In this document: in pieces, positions 26,923 to 35,598 of the stretch | Layout: each line of letters begins with the position of its first letter | How positions within the stretch are numbered: the first letter of the stretch is position 1 | Assembly: GCA_002699145.1 (NCBI GenBank) | Contig: PABK01000058.1 | Coordinates: 1 to 64,000, forward strand | Reading direction: 5' to 3' | Source of the DNA: Halioglobus sp. | Lineage (GTDB): Bacteria > Pseudomonadota > Gammaproteobacteria > Pseudomonadales > Halieaceae | DNA length: 64,000 nucleotides | Notes under the pieces: generated by a model | Database searches by the model: none | What the model saw: the letters and a program-made list of their open reading frames with translations, nothing else | Told to the model about the DNA's origin: nothing | Program-made: the position numbers and the translations under genes

Positions 26923-27816
26923 TCAGCGCCCGGCGGCGACTGTCCTGATCCAGGCGGCCTCGTCGATGAAGCCGGTACCCCAACTGCGCCACTGCTCGCC
27001 GAGGCCCGCGGCGATCACCTGGTCGACGCTCTTGCCCGCGTCCAGGGCCCCGTGGATGCTCGCGGTGGTCTGTTTGAGCATGTCCAGGAAACGCTGCAGG
27101 TCAGCCTTGCCGGCCAGGGCGCCGTGACCGGGCACGACCAGCGTGTCGTCATCCAGCCGCGCCAGCACCGCCTCCACATTGGCGATGTAACCCGCGACGG
27201 AGCCGCCGGAACTGAGGTCTATGAAAGGAAAAGCGTCGCGGAAAAACAGGTCGCCCGTATGCACCACGTTGTCCTGGGCGTAGTAGATCACGCTGTCGCC
27301 ATCGGTATGTCCCGCCGGGTAATGCTGCACCTCGATATCGTTGCCGTTGAAGTGCAGCGCCAGCGAATCGCCGTAGGTCACCATGGGCAGCGCCATGGCG
27401 GGACTCGGCTCCACCTGCATATCCAGCGCCTCGATGCGCTGCCCGCTGGACATGCGCTTGCGCACGTTGTTGTGGCCGAAAATAATCGCACCGCGATTGC
27501 CCCAGTATTCGTTGTTGCCGGTGTGATCCCCGTGCCAGTGCGTGTTGACGACAAACCCCGGGGCCAGGCCCGCGCCGGCGAGTTTCGCGATCGCCTCCTC
27601 GTAGGCCGGCGCGTACTGGGGATAGTCGTCGTCGATCAGCAAGATGCCGTCAAAGCCGACCGAGGCGACCACGTTGCCGCCCCCGCCCTGCAGCAGGTGC
27701 AGGGAGCCGCGCAGGGCCTGCACCTCGACCTTGGGAGCCTGTTGGGCACGGGCGCCGACAGCGCCGATGCCCAGGGCCAGGCTCGCGGCGATGACAAGGG
27801 AAGTCAGTCTGTTCAT
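26923..27816 (-). CDS. Secreted metallo-beta-lactamase-fold hydrolase
   Basis: Protein of 297 residues. Residues 1-25 form a Sec signal peptide ending in GARAQQ. THWHGDHTG (residues 92-100) is the zinc-binding HxHxDH motif; AGHTDGDS, HTGDLF and VPGHG supply the further ligands. The pattern is like periplasmic MBL-fold hydrolases, some linked to quinoprotein systems, rather than true beta-lactamases. The substrate is unknown. It converges with ogt. The 5' untranslated region consists of a four-unit 12-bp tandem repeat that reaches the ribosome-binding site (AGGACAG). Confidence 0.85.
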   Translation of the reverse strand: MNRLTSLVIAASLALGIGAVGARAQQAPKVEVQALRGSLHLLQGGGGNVVASVGFDGILLIDDDYPQYAPAYEEAIAKLAGAGLAPGFVVNTHWHGDHTGNNEYWGNRGAIIFGHNNVRKRMSSGQRIEALDMQVEPSPAMALPMVTYGDSLALHFNGNDIEVQHYPAGHTDGDSVIYYAQDNVVHTGDLFFRDAFPFIDLSSGGSVAGYIANVEAVLARLDDDTLVVPGHGALAGKADLQRFLDMLKQTTASIHGALDAGKSVDQVIAAGLGEQWRSWGTGFIDEAAWIRTVAAGR

Positions 27817-27823
27817 GGCTGTC

Positions 27824-27871
27824 CTGTAGTTGTCGCTGTAGTTGTCGCTGTAGTTGCAGCTGTAGTTGATG
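27824..27871. repeat. Four-copy 12-bp tandem repeat upstream of the MBL-fold gene
   Basis: Plus-strand unit CTGTAGTTGTCG is present twice exactly and twice with changes in the last three bases (CTGTAGTTGCAG, CTGTAGTTGATG). The array ends eight bases before the MBL-fold start codon and includes part of its ribosome-binding site, so copy-number change would alter the leader. Confidence 0.85.
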
Positions 27872-27920
27872 AGTGTCCAGTTGTGGTTTGCCGTCGCCCG
27901 AGCGGCGCACGCTCCGGGCG

Positions 27921-28166
27921 TCAGGCATTGAGGTCGGGGATCATGTCGTCCTTGAGCCGCTCAATGGCCTCCTTCAGGCGCAGCTTTTCCTTCTTCAGCC
28001 GTTGCAGCAGGATCTGGTTCTGGTAGGGGTAGCCGTGCAGCTCGGCAATCTTGTGATCCAGCGCCCGGTGCTTGGCCTGCAAATCCAGCAGGCGCATGGC
28101 GGGGGTCATCGCCTCGTTGGCGGCGCCGCTCGCCGCGTCTGCGCCTTGTTCGGGTGGCTCACTCAT
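27921..28166 (-). CDS. YdcH/DUF465 family small protein
   Basis: Protein of 81 residues. The C-terminal 50 residues, with LLDLQAKHRALDHKIAELHG and QRLKKEKLRLKEAIERLKDD, form a heptad-rich helical hairpin characteristic of the YdcH (DUF465) family, whose function is not established. The first 25 residues are acidic and of low complexity. It is upstream of the MBL-fold gene on the same strand, with the tandem repeat in between. Family membership is fairly certain; the role is unknown. Confidence 0.8.
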   Translation of the reverse strand: MSEPPEQGADAASGAANEAMTPAMRLLDLQAKHRALDHKIAELHGYPYQNQILLQRLKKEKLRLKEAIERLKDDMIPDLNA

Positions 28167-28248
28167 CGCGCTCTGGTCATCTCGGGGTCACTGCGCCCCA
28201 GTACGCAACTCTATACCCACTGGCGGTGCCTGTCCAAGCTCACGGCCC

Positions 28249-29121
28249 TCAGTCCACGTCCTGATACTCGCGCAGCAGCTCCCGCCACAGCTGGTGACCG
28301 GGGTCGGCGATGGCGAAGAAGTCGGGGCTGTACAGGCTGTCGCTGCAGTTGTAGCGCAGGGGCCGGCCATCGAGACCCAGCAGCGCCCCGCCGGCGGCCT
28401 CCAGCAGGGCCTGCCCGGCGGCCGTATCCCACTCGCAACAGCGCGAGAAGCGCGGGTAGAAATCGCCCTGGCCGGCGGCGAGCTGGCAGAACTTCAGCGC
28501 GCTGCCGCTGTTGTGGCGGCGGATTTGCGGCCAGCGCGCCGCCAGCCAGTCCAGGCACGCGGCGAGGCGCTTGCCGCGGTGACGGCGACTGGCCAGCACG
28601 TCCAGCGGCTGCCCCTCGCCCAGGGGGCGCGTATGCAGGTCGCTGCTGCTCCAGGCGTCGCCCCCGGCGCAGGCGTAGCGCCGGGCCAGGCTGCCGGGAA
28701 TGCCGATATAGGCCTGCGCCTTCAGGGGCAGGTAGAGCACGCCCAGGACGGGACGGTGGTCGTCGATCAGCGCAATATTGATCGTGAACTCGCCGTTGCG
28801 GGCGAGGAACTCCTTGGTGCCGTCCAGGGGGTCGACCAGCCAGTAGCGCGACCAGTTGCGGCGCTGCCCCGCCACGGCCTCCACCGATTCCTCGGAGAGC
28901 ACGGGCAGCGCCGGTCCAACACCCGGCAGCCCCGCCTGCAGGATGCGGTCCGACGCCAGGTCCGCGCGGGTCAGCGGCGAATCATCTCCCTTGGCCTGGT
29001 ACTCCTGCGCGCCCGGCGCGTCGTAGTGCGCGCAAATCGCCGCGCCCGCCTCACGGCACAGCGCAAGCAGCGGCGCGACCAGTGTTTCCAGCTGTTGCAA
29101 ATCATCCCCCGTTGGCCACAA
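28249..29121 (-). CDS. cysQ: 3'(2'),5'-bisphosphate nucleotidase
   Basis: Hydrolyses 3'-phosphoadenosine 5'-phosphate (PAP), the by-product of sulfate assimilation and of PAPS-using sulfotransferases. The 290 residues carry the lithium-sensitive phosphatase motifs: LSEES, VDPLDGTKEF (Mg-binding) and EWDTAAGQALLEAAGG. It is the normal gammaproteobacterial neighbour of yrfG and is divergent from it. With at least four sulfotransferases encoded nearby, PAP removal is likely important in this organism; that link is inference. Confidence 0.93.
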   Translation of the reverse strand: MWPTGDDLQQLETLVAPLLALCREAGAAICAHYDAPGAQEYQAKGDDSPLTRADLASDRILQAGLPGVGPALPVLSEESVEAVAGQRRNWSRYWLVDPLDGTKEFLARNGEFTINIALIDDHRPVLGVLYLPLKAQAYIGIPGSLARRYACAGGDAWSSSDLHTRPLGEGQPLDVLASRRHRGKRLAACLDWLAARWPQIRRHNSGSALKFCQLAAGQGDFYPRFSRCCEWDTAAGQALLEAAGGALLGLDGRPLRYNCSDSLYSPDFFAIADPGHQLWRELLREYQDVD

Positions 29122-29211
29122 CTGTCTATCTTACCACTGCCACCGGCCCAGGGTGCTGCCCCCGCCGCCGGCTTTGCGGCATAATCGGGGCCGTCACCGG
29201 CGGAGTAGACC

Positions 29212-29877
29212 ATGCTTGACTGGAACCTGATCGATACCGTGCTGCTGGACATGGACGGCACCCTGCTGGACCTGCATTTCGACAATTTCTTCTGGACCGA
29301 ACACCTGCCGAAAATGTATGCGCAGCAGCAAAGCATCAGCGAGGACGAGTCCAGCGCCCGGCTGCGCGACCGCCTCGGCAGCGACGTCGGCACGCTGCAA
29401 TGGTACTGCCTGGACCACTGGTCCGAGCAACTGGGCATGGACCTGCCCGCACTGAAGCGCGAGCTGCGGCACATGGTCGCCATCAGGCCCTTCGCCATCG
29501 AGTTCCTGCACCACCTGCGCGCGCAGGAACTGGACGTGGTCATGGTAACCAATGCGCACCGCACCACGCTGGAAATCAAGATGGAGGAGATCGACATCAC
29601 CGGCTGGTTCGACCGGGTGGTGTTGTCCCACGACCTGCGCGCGCCGAAGGAGGACCAGGCGTTCTGGCACCGCCTGCAGGCGCTGCACCCCTTCGACCCG
29701 GCGCGCACCCTGCTCATCGACGACACGGAGCGCGTGCTGGAGTCCGCCCGCGATTACGGCATCGCCCACCTGCTCACCCTGCTGCAGCCGGACAGCCGGC
29801 GGCAGAAACGCATCGACACCTGTTTTCCCGGCATCCACCATTTCGACGAGATCATGCCGGCCGGGGCTGCGCCGTGA
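29212..29877 (+). CDS. yrfG: HAD-family GMP/IMP nucleotidase
   Basis: Predicted phosphatase acting on purine nucleotides. The 221 residues begin with the HAD motif I LLDMDGTLLDL (catalytic Asp13 and Asp15). VMVTNAH is motif II, APKEDQAFW motif III, and LLIDDTERVLESARDYGI motif IV. Length and the phrases WTEHLPKMYA and GIHHFDEIMP match YrfG. The stop overlaps the GTG start of hslR, as in other Gammaproteobacteria. Confidence 0.93.
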   Translation: MLDWNLIDTVLLDMDGTLLDLHFDNFFWTEHLPKMYAQQQSISEDESSARLRDRLGSDVGTLQWYCLDHWSEQLGMDLPALKRELRHMVAIRPFAIEFLHHLRAQELDVVMVTNAHRTTLEIKMEEIDITGWFDRVVLSHDLRAPKEDQAFWHRLQALHPFDPARTLLIDDTERVLESARDYGIAHLLTLLQPDSRRQKRIDTCFPGIHHFDEIMPAGAAP

Positions 29878-30269
29878 GTGCGAACGCGGAGAAACTGCGC
29901 CTGGACAAGTGGCTGTGGGCCGCCCGCTTCTTCAAGACGCGCAGCCTCGCCAAGGCCGCCATCGAGGGCGGCAAGGTGCACCTGGGAGGGCAGCGGGTCA
30001 AGGTGTCGCGGGAGATCAGCGTCGGCGACAGCCTCAGGATCCGCCAGGGTTGGGACGAGAAAACCGTGGTGGTACGGGGGCTTAGCGACCAGCGGCGCGG
30101 CGCGCCGCAGGCGCAGCAACTGTACGAGGAAACGGCCGACAGCATCGCCCGGCGCGAGGCGGCGGAGCAGGCGCGCAAGGCCGCCGGCGGTATGGTCGAA
30201 CGGCCCGCACAGCGCCCGACGAAGAAGCAGCGCCGCCAGATCCATCGCTTTCGCGAGCACCTGGACTGA
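29874..30269 (+). CDS. hslR: Heat-shock protein 15, ribosome-recycling S4 RNA-binding protein
   Basis: Binds free 50S subunits carrying nascent chains after heat shock and aids their recycling. The 131 residues contain an S4 domain at the N-terminus (LRLDKWLWAARFFKTRSLAK to about residue 65) and a basic tail rich in Arg and Lys (PTKKQRRQIHRF). The GTG at 29874 is chosen because it aligns with family starts and overlaps the yrfG stop (GTGA), which indicates translational coupling. Confidence 0.92.
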   Translation: MSANAEKLRLDKWLWAARFFKTRSLAKAAIEGGKVHLGGQRVKVSREISVGDSLRIRQGWDEKTVVVRGLSDQRRGAPQAQQLYEETADSIARREAAEQARKAAGGMVERPAQRPTKKQRRQIHRFREHLD

Positions 30270-30279
30270 GGCGCCGCGC

Positions 30280-31479
30280 CTAGTCCGTCTCGATGGCGTC
30301 GCGCCCCCTGGCCTTGGCCCGGTAGAGTGCGGCATCGGCGCGCCGGACCAGGTCCTGCGGCTCGAGCTGGCTGTCCACCAGGGCGGTGACCACCCCCTGG
30401 CTGACGGTGAGGTGATCGGCGGCCTCGGAAGTGGCGTGGGCGATGCGCGCCGCCCGCACCCGGTCGCGCAGGCGGGCGGCGGTGCGATGCGCGGAGCCCA
30501 CGTCCGCCCCGGGCAGGATGAGCAGGAACTCCTCGCCGCCGTAGCGCGCCACCACCTCGCCGGCGCGTGAACAGGCGCCCTCCATCAAACCCGCCAGGGT
30601 CTTGAGCACGGCGTCCCCCGCGGGGTGCCCGTAGGTATCGTTGTAATGCTTGAAGTAGTCGACATCGAGCAGGATCACCGACAGCGGGGTCCCCGCGCGG
30701 CGTGCGCGGCTGATCTCCTCACCCAGCACACGGTTGGCCAGGCGGCGGTTGCCCAGGCCGGTCAACTCGTCCACGTTGGCCAGGTCGGACAGCTTCTGCC
30801 GCGCCTGTTGCAGCTGGTGGTTGCGCACGCGCAGGGAGCCGGTCATATCGCCCAATTCTCGCGAGGTCTGCTCGCGCTCCCAGTTCAGCGCGATCATGTC
30901 GCGGAAGGACTGGTGCATCTGGTTACAGACCGCCAGGAGTACGGCGCAGAACGCCAGCAGCGACAGGCCGATGACCAGGTTGTGCGGCTGCTGCCAGTAG
31001 TGCACGGTGCTCCACCAGGCCACCGGCCACAGGGAGGAGAACACATAGGCGAGGAAATATTCGCGCACGATCACGGAAAAGCCGATGGTGAAGGTCGCCA
31101 GGCAGATGATCAGCAGGAGCAGGACGTACTGCATGCTCACAGGGACCTTGTCGGCGGCGTAGATGTACACCGCCGCCCAGATCGAGCCGGTGAGCATGGT
31201 GCCGATCAGGAGCTGCCGGTACAGGCGCCGCGGCGCCGAGCGGAAGCGCCGCTCGGCCAGCGCGTTGCTCATGTGCAGCGAACGGATGAGCAGCAGGATC
31301 AGGAAACCCGCGGCCCACAGCAGCATCCCACGCAGCCCGACAAAGGGCCAGAAGATCATGACCATCGCCGCCACACCCACCATATGGGTGACGACCATGA
31401 CCATGCGCCCGTTCTGCATGAGCAGCTCCAGCTGGGCGGCGACCATTTCCTCGGGCGGCATACTGCGCTGATAGACCAT
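30280..31479 (-). CDS. Membrane diguanylate cyclase (GGDEF), I-site altered
   Basis: Protein of 399 residues with a hydrophobic N-terminal half (about six segments between residues 25 and 180), a coiled linker (QLQQARQKLSDLANVDELTG) and a GGDEF domain with active-site GGEEF. The position of the inhibitory RxxD reads RAGE five residues before GGEEF, so feedback inhibition by cyclic di-GMP may be weak or lost. It converges on hslR with ten bases between. This is the second diguanylate cyclase of the window. Confidence 0.88.
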   Translation of the reverse strand: MVYQRSMPPEEMVAAQLELLMQNGRMVMVVTHMVGVAAMVMIFWPFVGLRGMLLWAAGFLILLLIRSLHMSNALAERRFRSAPRRLYRQLLIGTMLTGSIWAAVYIYAADKVPVSMQYVLLLLIICLATFTIGFSVIVREYFLAYVFSSLWPVAWWSTVHYWQQPHNLVIGLSLLAFCAVLLAVCNQMHQSFRDMIALNWEREQTSRELGDMTGSLRVRNHQLQQARQKLSDLANVDELTGLGNRRLANRVLGEEISRARRAGTPLSVILLDVDYFKHYNDTYGHPAGDAVLKTLAGLMEGACSRAGEVVARYGGEEFLLILPGADVGSAHRTAARLRDRVRAARIAHATSEAADHLTVSQGVVTALVDSQLEPQDLVRRADAALYRAKARGRDAIETD

Positions 31480-31620
31480 GCATGAATCCTACACCCGGCA
31501 GTGCCGAAACACCCAATTCCCCGGCCAGCCTGAGAACCCGGTCACAGCCGCGGGCGCCTGCCCGTTGCCTCGCGCGCAACAGTGCTCCAAACTGGCAGGG
31601 ATTCCCCCCGGAACCTTTGC

Positions 31621-32364
31621 ATGTACTCCTGGAAAACCATCAGAATCACCTGCACGGTCCTGCTGTTGCTGCCGCTTGTGCACCTGGTGTACCTGGTATC
31701 CCGGGACGCCAGGGAGCTGATGGACACCTCGCCACAGGCCTTCCAGCGTGAACTGGACCACTATATCGAGGAAGACGCGGACAATGCGCTGCCGCAACAT
31801 CCCGTGGTCGTGGTGGGGGGACGCCGGGTCAGGCTGTGGCGCGGCCTGGAGCGCGACCTGGCGCCGCGGCCGGTACTCATGCGCGGGCTCGGCGACGCCA
31901 TCGTCGATGATATCCTGCACAACTACCAGCGACTGATTGGCTTCTACCGCCCCTGCTGCGTGGTGCTGCTCACCGGCAGCAGCGAGTTCTTCATTCGCGA
32001 CAGCAAATCCGGAGCGCAGCTGGCCGCGGCCATCGCCGAGCTGGTGGAGCTGGACCTCTCCTACGGGGTCACCGAGCACTTCCTCGTGTTCGCCCCCCTG
32101 AAAACCCCCTCCCGGCCCGGCGACGACGGGAAAATCGACGAGGCGACGGTCCTGCTGGCCGAGCTGGCGGCGCGGCGCCCGGAAGTGGAACTGATCGACG
32201 CCAACGGGCTGCTCGCGGCGCGCGACGGGCGGCCCGACCCGGCCTACTTCCGCGCCGACGGCCTGCAGCTGAACGAACACGGCTACCTGCGCCTGAGCGT
32301 GCTGTTGCGCGAGCGGCTGCACGCGCTCCCGGCTGCCGGCGACGACACGGGCGCCTCCCACTGA
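31621..32364 (+). CDS. SGNH-hydrolase-like protein, probably catalytically inactive
   Basis: Membrane-anchored protein of 247 residues: one N-terminal hydrophobic segment (residues 7-24) then a domain matching the SGNH/GDSL fold in order. All catalytic blocks are changed. The nucleophile block (normally G-S-S-x) reads VVGGRRVRLW; the Gly/Ser block reads RGLGDAI; the Asn block reads LLTGSSEFF; the Asp-His block reads ADGLQLNEHGY, with Gln for His. It is therefore a likely pseudoenzyme. The start at 31621 is preferred to an upstream GTG. It is divergent from the diguanylate cyclase and precedes dxs by 30 bp. Confidence 0.65.
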   Translation: MYSWKTIRITCTVLLLLPLVHLVYLVSRDARELMDTSPQAFQRELDHYIEEDADNALPQHPVVVVGGRRVRLWRGLERDLAPRPVLMRGLGDAIVDDILHNYQRLIGFYRPCCVVLLTGSSEFFIRDSKSGAQLAAAIAELVELDLSYGVTEHFLVFAPLKTPSRPGDDGKIDEATVLLAELAARRPEVELIDANGLLAARDGRPDPAYFRADGLQLNEHGYLRLSVLLRERLHALPAAGDDTGASH

Positions 32365-32394
32365 GCGGGCACTTTTCCGGGTTTTTGCGCTAGA

Positions 32395-34326
32395 ATGGCG
32401 CGCATGTTTTCCGAAATACCTGTATCGGCCCCAGCCACGCCCCTGCTCGACAGGCTGGACGGCGGCGAGCGGCTGCGCGCGCTGGACGAGCAGGAGCTGG
32501 TGGCGCTGGCGGACGAGTTGCGCGCAGAGCTGCTGTACCGCGTGGGTCGCACCGGCGGGCACTTCGGCGCCGGGCTGGGCGTGGTCGAACTGACCATCGC
32601 CCTGCACCACGTGTACGACACGCCGCGCGACCGCATCGTCTGGGATGTCGGGCACCAGACCTACCCGCACAAGATCCTCACCGGGCGCCGCGCACAGATG
32701 GACAGTATGCGCCAGGCCGGCGGCCTGGCGGGCTTTCCCAAGCGCTCGGAGAGCGAGTACGACACCTTCGGCGTGGGCCATTCGTCGACCAGCATTTCCG
32801 CCGCCATGGGCATGGCGCTGGCGGCCCGGCACAAGGAACAGGCGCACAAGGTGATCGCGGTGATCGGCGACGGCGCCATCACCGGTGGCATGGCCATCGA
32901 GGCGCTGGCCCACGCCGGGCACGAGCGGCCCAACATGCTGGTGATTCTCAACGACAACGAGATGTCCATCGGCCACAACAAGGGCGGCCTGGCCACTTAC
33001 TTCGCCAAGATCTGGGCGAGCAAGACCTATATCGCGATGCGCGAGGGTTCCAAGCGGGTGCTGGAGAAAATCCGCCCCGCCTGGGACCTGGCCAAGCGCA
33101 CCGAGGAGCACATGAAGGGCATGGTGGCGCCCGGCACACTGTTCGAGGAACTCGGTTTTCACTACATCGGCCCGCTGGACGGGCACGACCTGCCGGGTCT
33201 GGTGCAGACGCTGGAGAACATGAAGGACCTCGAGGGCCCCCAGTTCCTGCACATTCGCACCGTCAAGGGCAAGGGTTTCACGCCCGCCGAGCAAGACCCG
33301 GTCGGCTACCACGCCATCAACAAACTCGAGGACAAGCCGAAAAAGCCCCAGCCCGCCACCCCGAAAGGCCCGAAATACCAGGATGTCTTCGGCCAGTGGC
33401 TGTGCGACATGGCGGCCAGGGACAATCGCCTGGTGGGGATCACCCCGGCCATGTGCGAGGGCTCCGGCATGGTGGCGTTTTCCCGCCAGTACAGCGAGCG
33501 CTACTACGACGTCGCCATCGCCGAGCAGCACGCGCTGACCCTGGCGGCGGGCATGGCCTGCGACGGACTGAAACCCGTGGTGGCGATCTACTCGACCTTC
33601 CTGCAACGCGGCTACGACCAGCTGGTGCACGATGTCGCGCTGCAGAACCTAGACGTCACCTTCGGCATCGACCGCGCGGGACTGGTGGGGCAGGACGGCC
33701 CCACACACCACGGCGCTTTCGACCTGAGCTTTCTCGGCTGCATTCCCAACCTGGTGCTCGGCGCGCCGTCCGATGAAAACGAGTGTCGCCAGATGCTCTA
33801 CACCGCCTACCTGCACGAGGGGCCCGCCGCGATCCGCTACCCGCGCGGCACCGGCCCGGGCGCCGCGATCGCCCAGGACATGCAGCAGTGGGTTATCGGT
33901 CGCGCGGTGGAGCGGCGCGCCGGCTCTGGCGTCGCCCTGCTCAATTTCGGCGCCCTGCTGCCCCAGGTGATGGCCGCCGCCCAGGAACTGGACGCCAGCG
34001 TCATCGACATGCGCTGGATCAAGCCGCTGGACGAGCAAAAGGTGCTGGACATGGCGCGCCAGCACAGCCTGCTGGTCACGGTGGAAGAGAACGCCCTGGC
34101 CGGTGGCGCGGGCAGCCTGGTCAACAACCTGCTGGCACAGCACGGGTTGCACACCGCGGTGCTCAATCTCGGCCTGCCGGACCACTTCGTGGAGCACGGC
34201 AGCCAGGAGGAACAACGCGCCTGGTCCGGGCTGGATGCGGCGGGCATCCTCGGCGCGGTGCGCCGCCGCCTGGACAGCAGGGCGTCAGCGGGCCAGTTGC
34301 TGGAAAACGTCGGCGCCACCCGCTGA
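32395..34326 (+). CDS. dxs: 1-deoxy-D-xylulose-5-phosphate synthase
   Basis: Thiamine-diphosphate enzyme that condenses pyruvate and glyceraldehyde-3-phosphate, the first step of the MEP isoprenoid pathway. The 643 residues are full length. [20 protein letters not shown] carries a conserved active-site His. [19 protein letters not shown] with [10 protein letters not shown] is the ThDP and Mg site. The transketolase C-terminal domain follows. Either ATG at 32395 or ATG at 32404 (MFSEIP, the usual N-terminus) may be used; a TAGAAT -10-like box covers the first. dxs is usually downstream of ispA; here xseB-ispA lies 9.4 kb away, across the glycan cluster. Confidence 0.97.
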   Translation: MARMFSEIPVSAPATPLLDRLDGGERLRALDEQELVALADELRAELLYRVGRTGGHFGAGLGVVELTIALHHVYDTPRDRIVWDVGHQTYPHKILTGRRAQMDSMRQAGGLAGFPKRSESEYDTFGVGHSSTSISAAMGMALAARHKEQAHKVIAVIGDGAITGGMAIEALAHAGHERPNMLVILNDNEMSIGHNKGGLATYFAKIWASKTYIAMREGSKRVLEKIRPAWDLAKRTEEHMKGMVAPGTLFEELGFHYIGPLDGHDLPGLVQTLENMKDLEGPQFLHIRTVKGKGFTPAEQDPVGYHAINKLEDKPKKPQPATPKGPKYQDVFGQWLCDMAARDNRLVGITPAMCEGSGMVAFSRQYSERYYDVAIAEQHALTLAAGMACDGLKPVVAIYSTFLQRGYDQLVHDVALQNLDVTFGIDRAGLVGQDGPTHHGAFDLSFLGCIPNLVLGAPSDENECRQMLYTAYLHEGPAAIRYPRGTGPGAAIAQDMQQWVIGRAVERRAGSGVALLNFGALLPQVMAAAQELDASVIDMRWIKPLDEQKVLDMARQHSLLVTVEENALAGGAGSLVNNLLAQHGLHTAVLNLGLPDHFVEHGSQEEQRAWSGLDAAGILGAVRRRLDSRASAGQLLENVGATR

Positions 34327-34342
34327 GCGCGGCGCGGGCAGG

Positions 34343-35527
34343 CTACAACAGCGTCGCGAACAGCTCGCGGTAACGTCGCGCGGCGCCGGACCAGTCGAAA
34401 TCACGGCGCGCACCCTCTCCCCCCTGGCGCGCCAGTTCACAACGCAACGCGTCGTCATCGATCAACCGCTCGATGGCAACGGCGAGCGCACCGGCGTCGG
34501 CCGGCGCAAACAGCAACCCGTTGCGCCCGTCCCGGACCACGTCGCGGATTGCCGGCAGGTCCGAAGCGATCACCGCGCAGCCGCAGCCCATCGCCTCCAC
34601 CGTCACCAGGCCCAGGCCCTCCTGGTCGCCGCTGGCGGCGACCACAGAGGGCACGACAGCGATCGCATGACGATTGAGTAACTGTGGCAACTGCGCATTG
34701 GGTACGGCCCCGGCAAACGTCACCGACTGCGCCAGGCCGAGGTCCCGCGCCATTCCCTCCAGTTCAGGGCGCAGCGGACCGTCGCCGACGATGCTCAGAC
34801 CGGGCAGCGCGCGCTGCCTGGCAAGATGGGCGTAGGCGCGCAGCAGTACGTCCACGCCCTTTTTCTCCACCAGGCGGCCGACAAACACCAGACCCTCGCG
34901 CCCCGCCAGCGGCGCGCTGGCGACGAAGCGCTGCTGCAGGTCCACGCCCATCGGCGCGACCTGCAACTTGTCCGCCGCCACCTGGGCGCCCACCGCCTCG
35001 GCCATGGCGCGACTGACCACGGTCACCGCACTGGCCGCGGTGTAGACGCGCCCCTTGAGGTAAGAGGCCAACCCGCCACGCAGGCCGTACACATCGGCGC
35101 CGTGGGAGGTGACCACCAGGGGCGCCGGGCGCAAAAGACCCAATAACCACGCCACCAGGCCCTGCGGGATGACCCAGTGGGCGTGTACCAGCGCCACGCG
35201 GTAGCGGCGCGACAGGCGCCAGGCGCTGAACAACTGCGCACAGAAGAACAGGGGCAACAACAGGGCCAGCCAGGGTCGCAGCTGCAGTTTGGTCAGCATG
35301 CCGCCGTCGTAGGCGAGCTGTTGCCCACTTGTGAGAAAGTAGCGGAAGCGGTGCACATGCACGGCGTCCATCGTCTCCCGGCGCTGCGCGCCGCGGCAAT
35401 GCGGCGCCAGCACGTGCACCTCATAATCCGGCGCCAGGCGCCGGCACAGTTCGTGGACGAACCCGGGGTCGGGATCATTTGCCCAGCGCGGGTAGGTGGA
35501 CGTCAGGACCAGGATGGCCGGTTTCAA
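34343..35527 (-). CDS. Glycosyltransferase family 4
   Basis: Predicted GT-B fold sugar transferase of 394 residues. The N-terminal acceptor domain starts ILVLTSTYPRWANDPDPGFV; the C-terminal nucleotide-sugar domain carries LVFVGRLVEKKGVDVLLRAY and GLGLVTVEAMGCGCAVIASD, with the EX7E-type motif of GT4 enzymes. It converges on dxs and is divergent from the TagF-like gene. It is the first gene of the surface-glycan cluster. Confidence 0.9.
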   Translation of the reverse strand: MKPAILVLTSTYPRWANDPDPGFVHELCRRLAPDYEVHVLAPHCRGAQRRETMDAVHVHRFRYFLTSGQQLAYDGGMLTKLQLRPWLALLLPLFFCAQLFSAWRLSRRYRVALVHAHWVIPQGLVAWLLGLLRPAPLVVTSHGADVYGLRGGLASYLKGRVYTAASAVTVVSRAMAEAVGAQVAADKLQVAPMGVDLQQRFVASAPLAGREGLVFVGRLVEKKGVDVLLRAYAHLARQRALPGLSIVGDGPLRPELEGMARDLGLAQSVTFAGAVPNAQLPQLLNRHAIAVVPSVVAASGDQEGLGLVTVEAMGCGCAVIASDLPAIRDVVRDGRNGLLFAPADAGALAVAIERLIDDDALRCELARQGGEGARRDFDWSGAARRYRELFATLL

Positions 35528-35552
35528 TACTGCCCCTCATCCCCGCGGGGAA

Positions 35553-35580
35553 TTGTTCTTGCTATGGCAATCGCGATACT
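35553..35580 (+). promoter_or_regulatory. Weak promoter candidate for the TagF-like gene
   Basis: -35-like TTGTTC (35553-35558), 16-bp spacer and -10-like GATACT (35575-35580), about 20 bp before the ATG at 35599, in the 71-bp gap between divergent genes. Confidence 0.3.
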
Positions 35581-35598
35581 AAAGAATTGAGTGTAGCC

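Noticed and set aside
27824..27871. Possible CRISPR array
   Set aside because: The 12-bp units are directly adjacent without spacers, and no cas gene is present.
31489..33630. A 713-codon minus-strand frame across the SGNH-like gene and dxs
   Set aside because: Antisense shadow; dxs is unambiguous on the plus strand.
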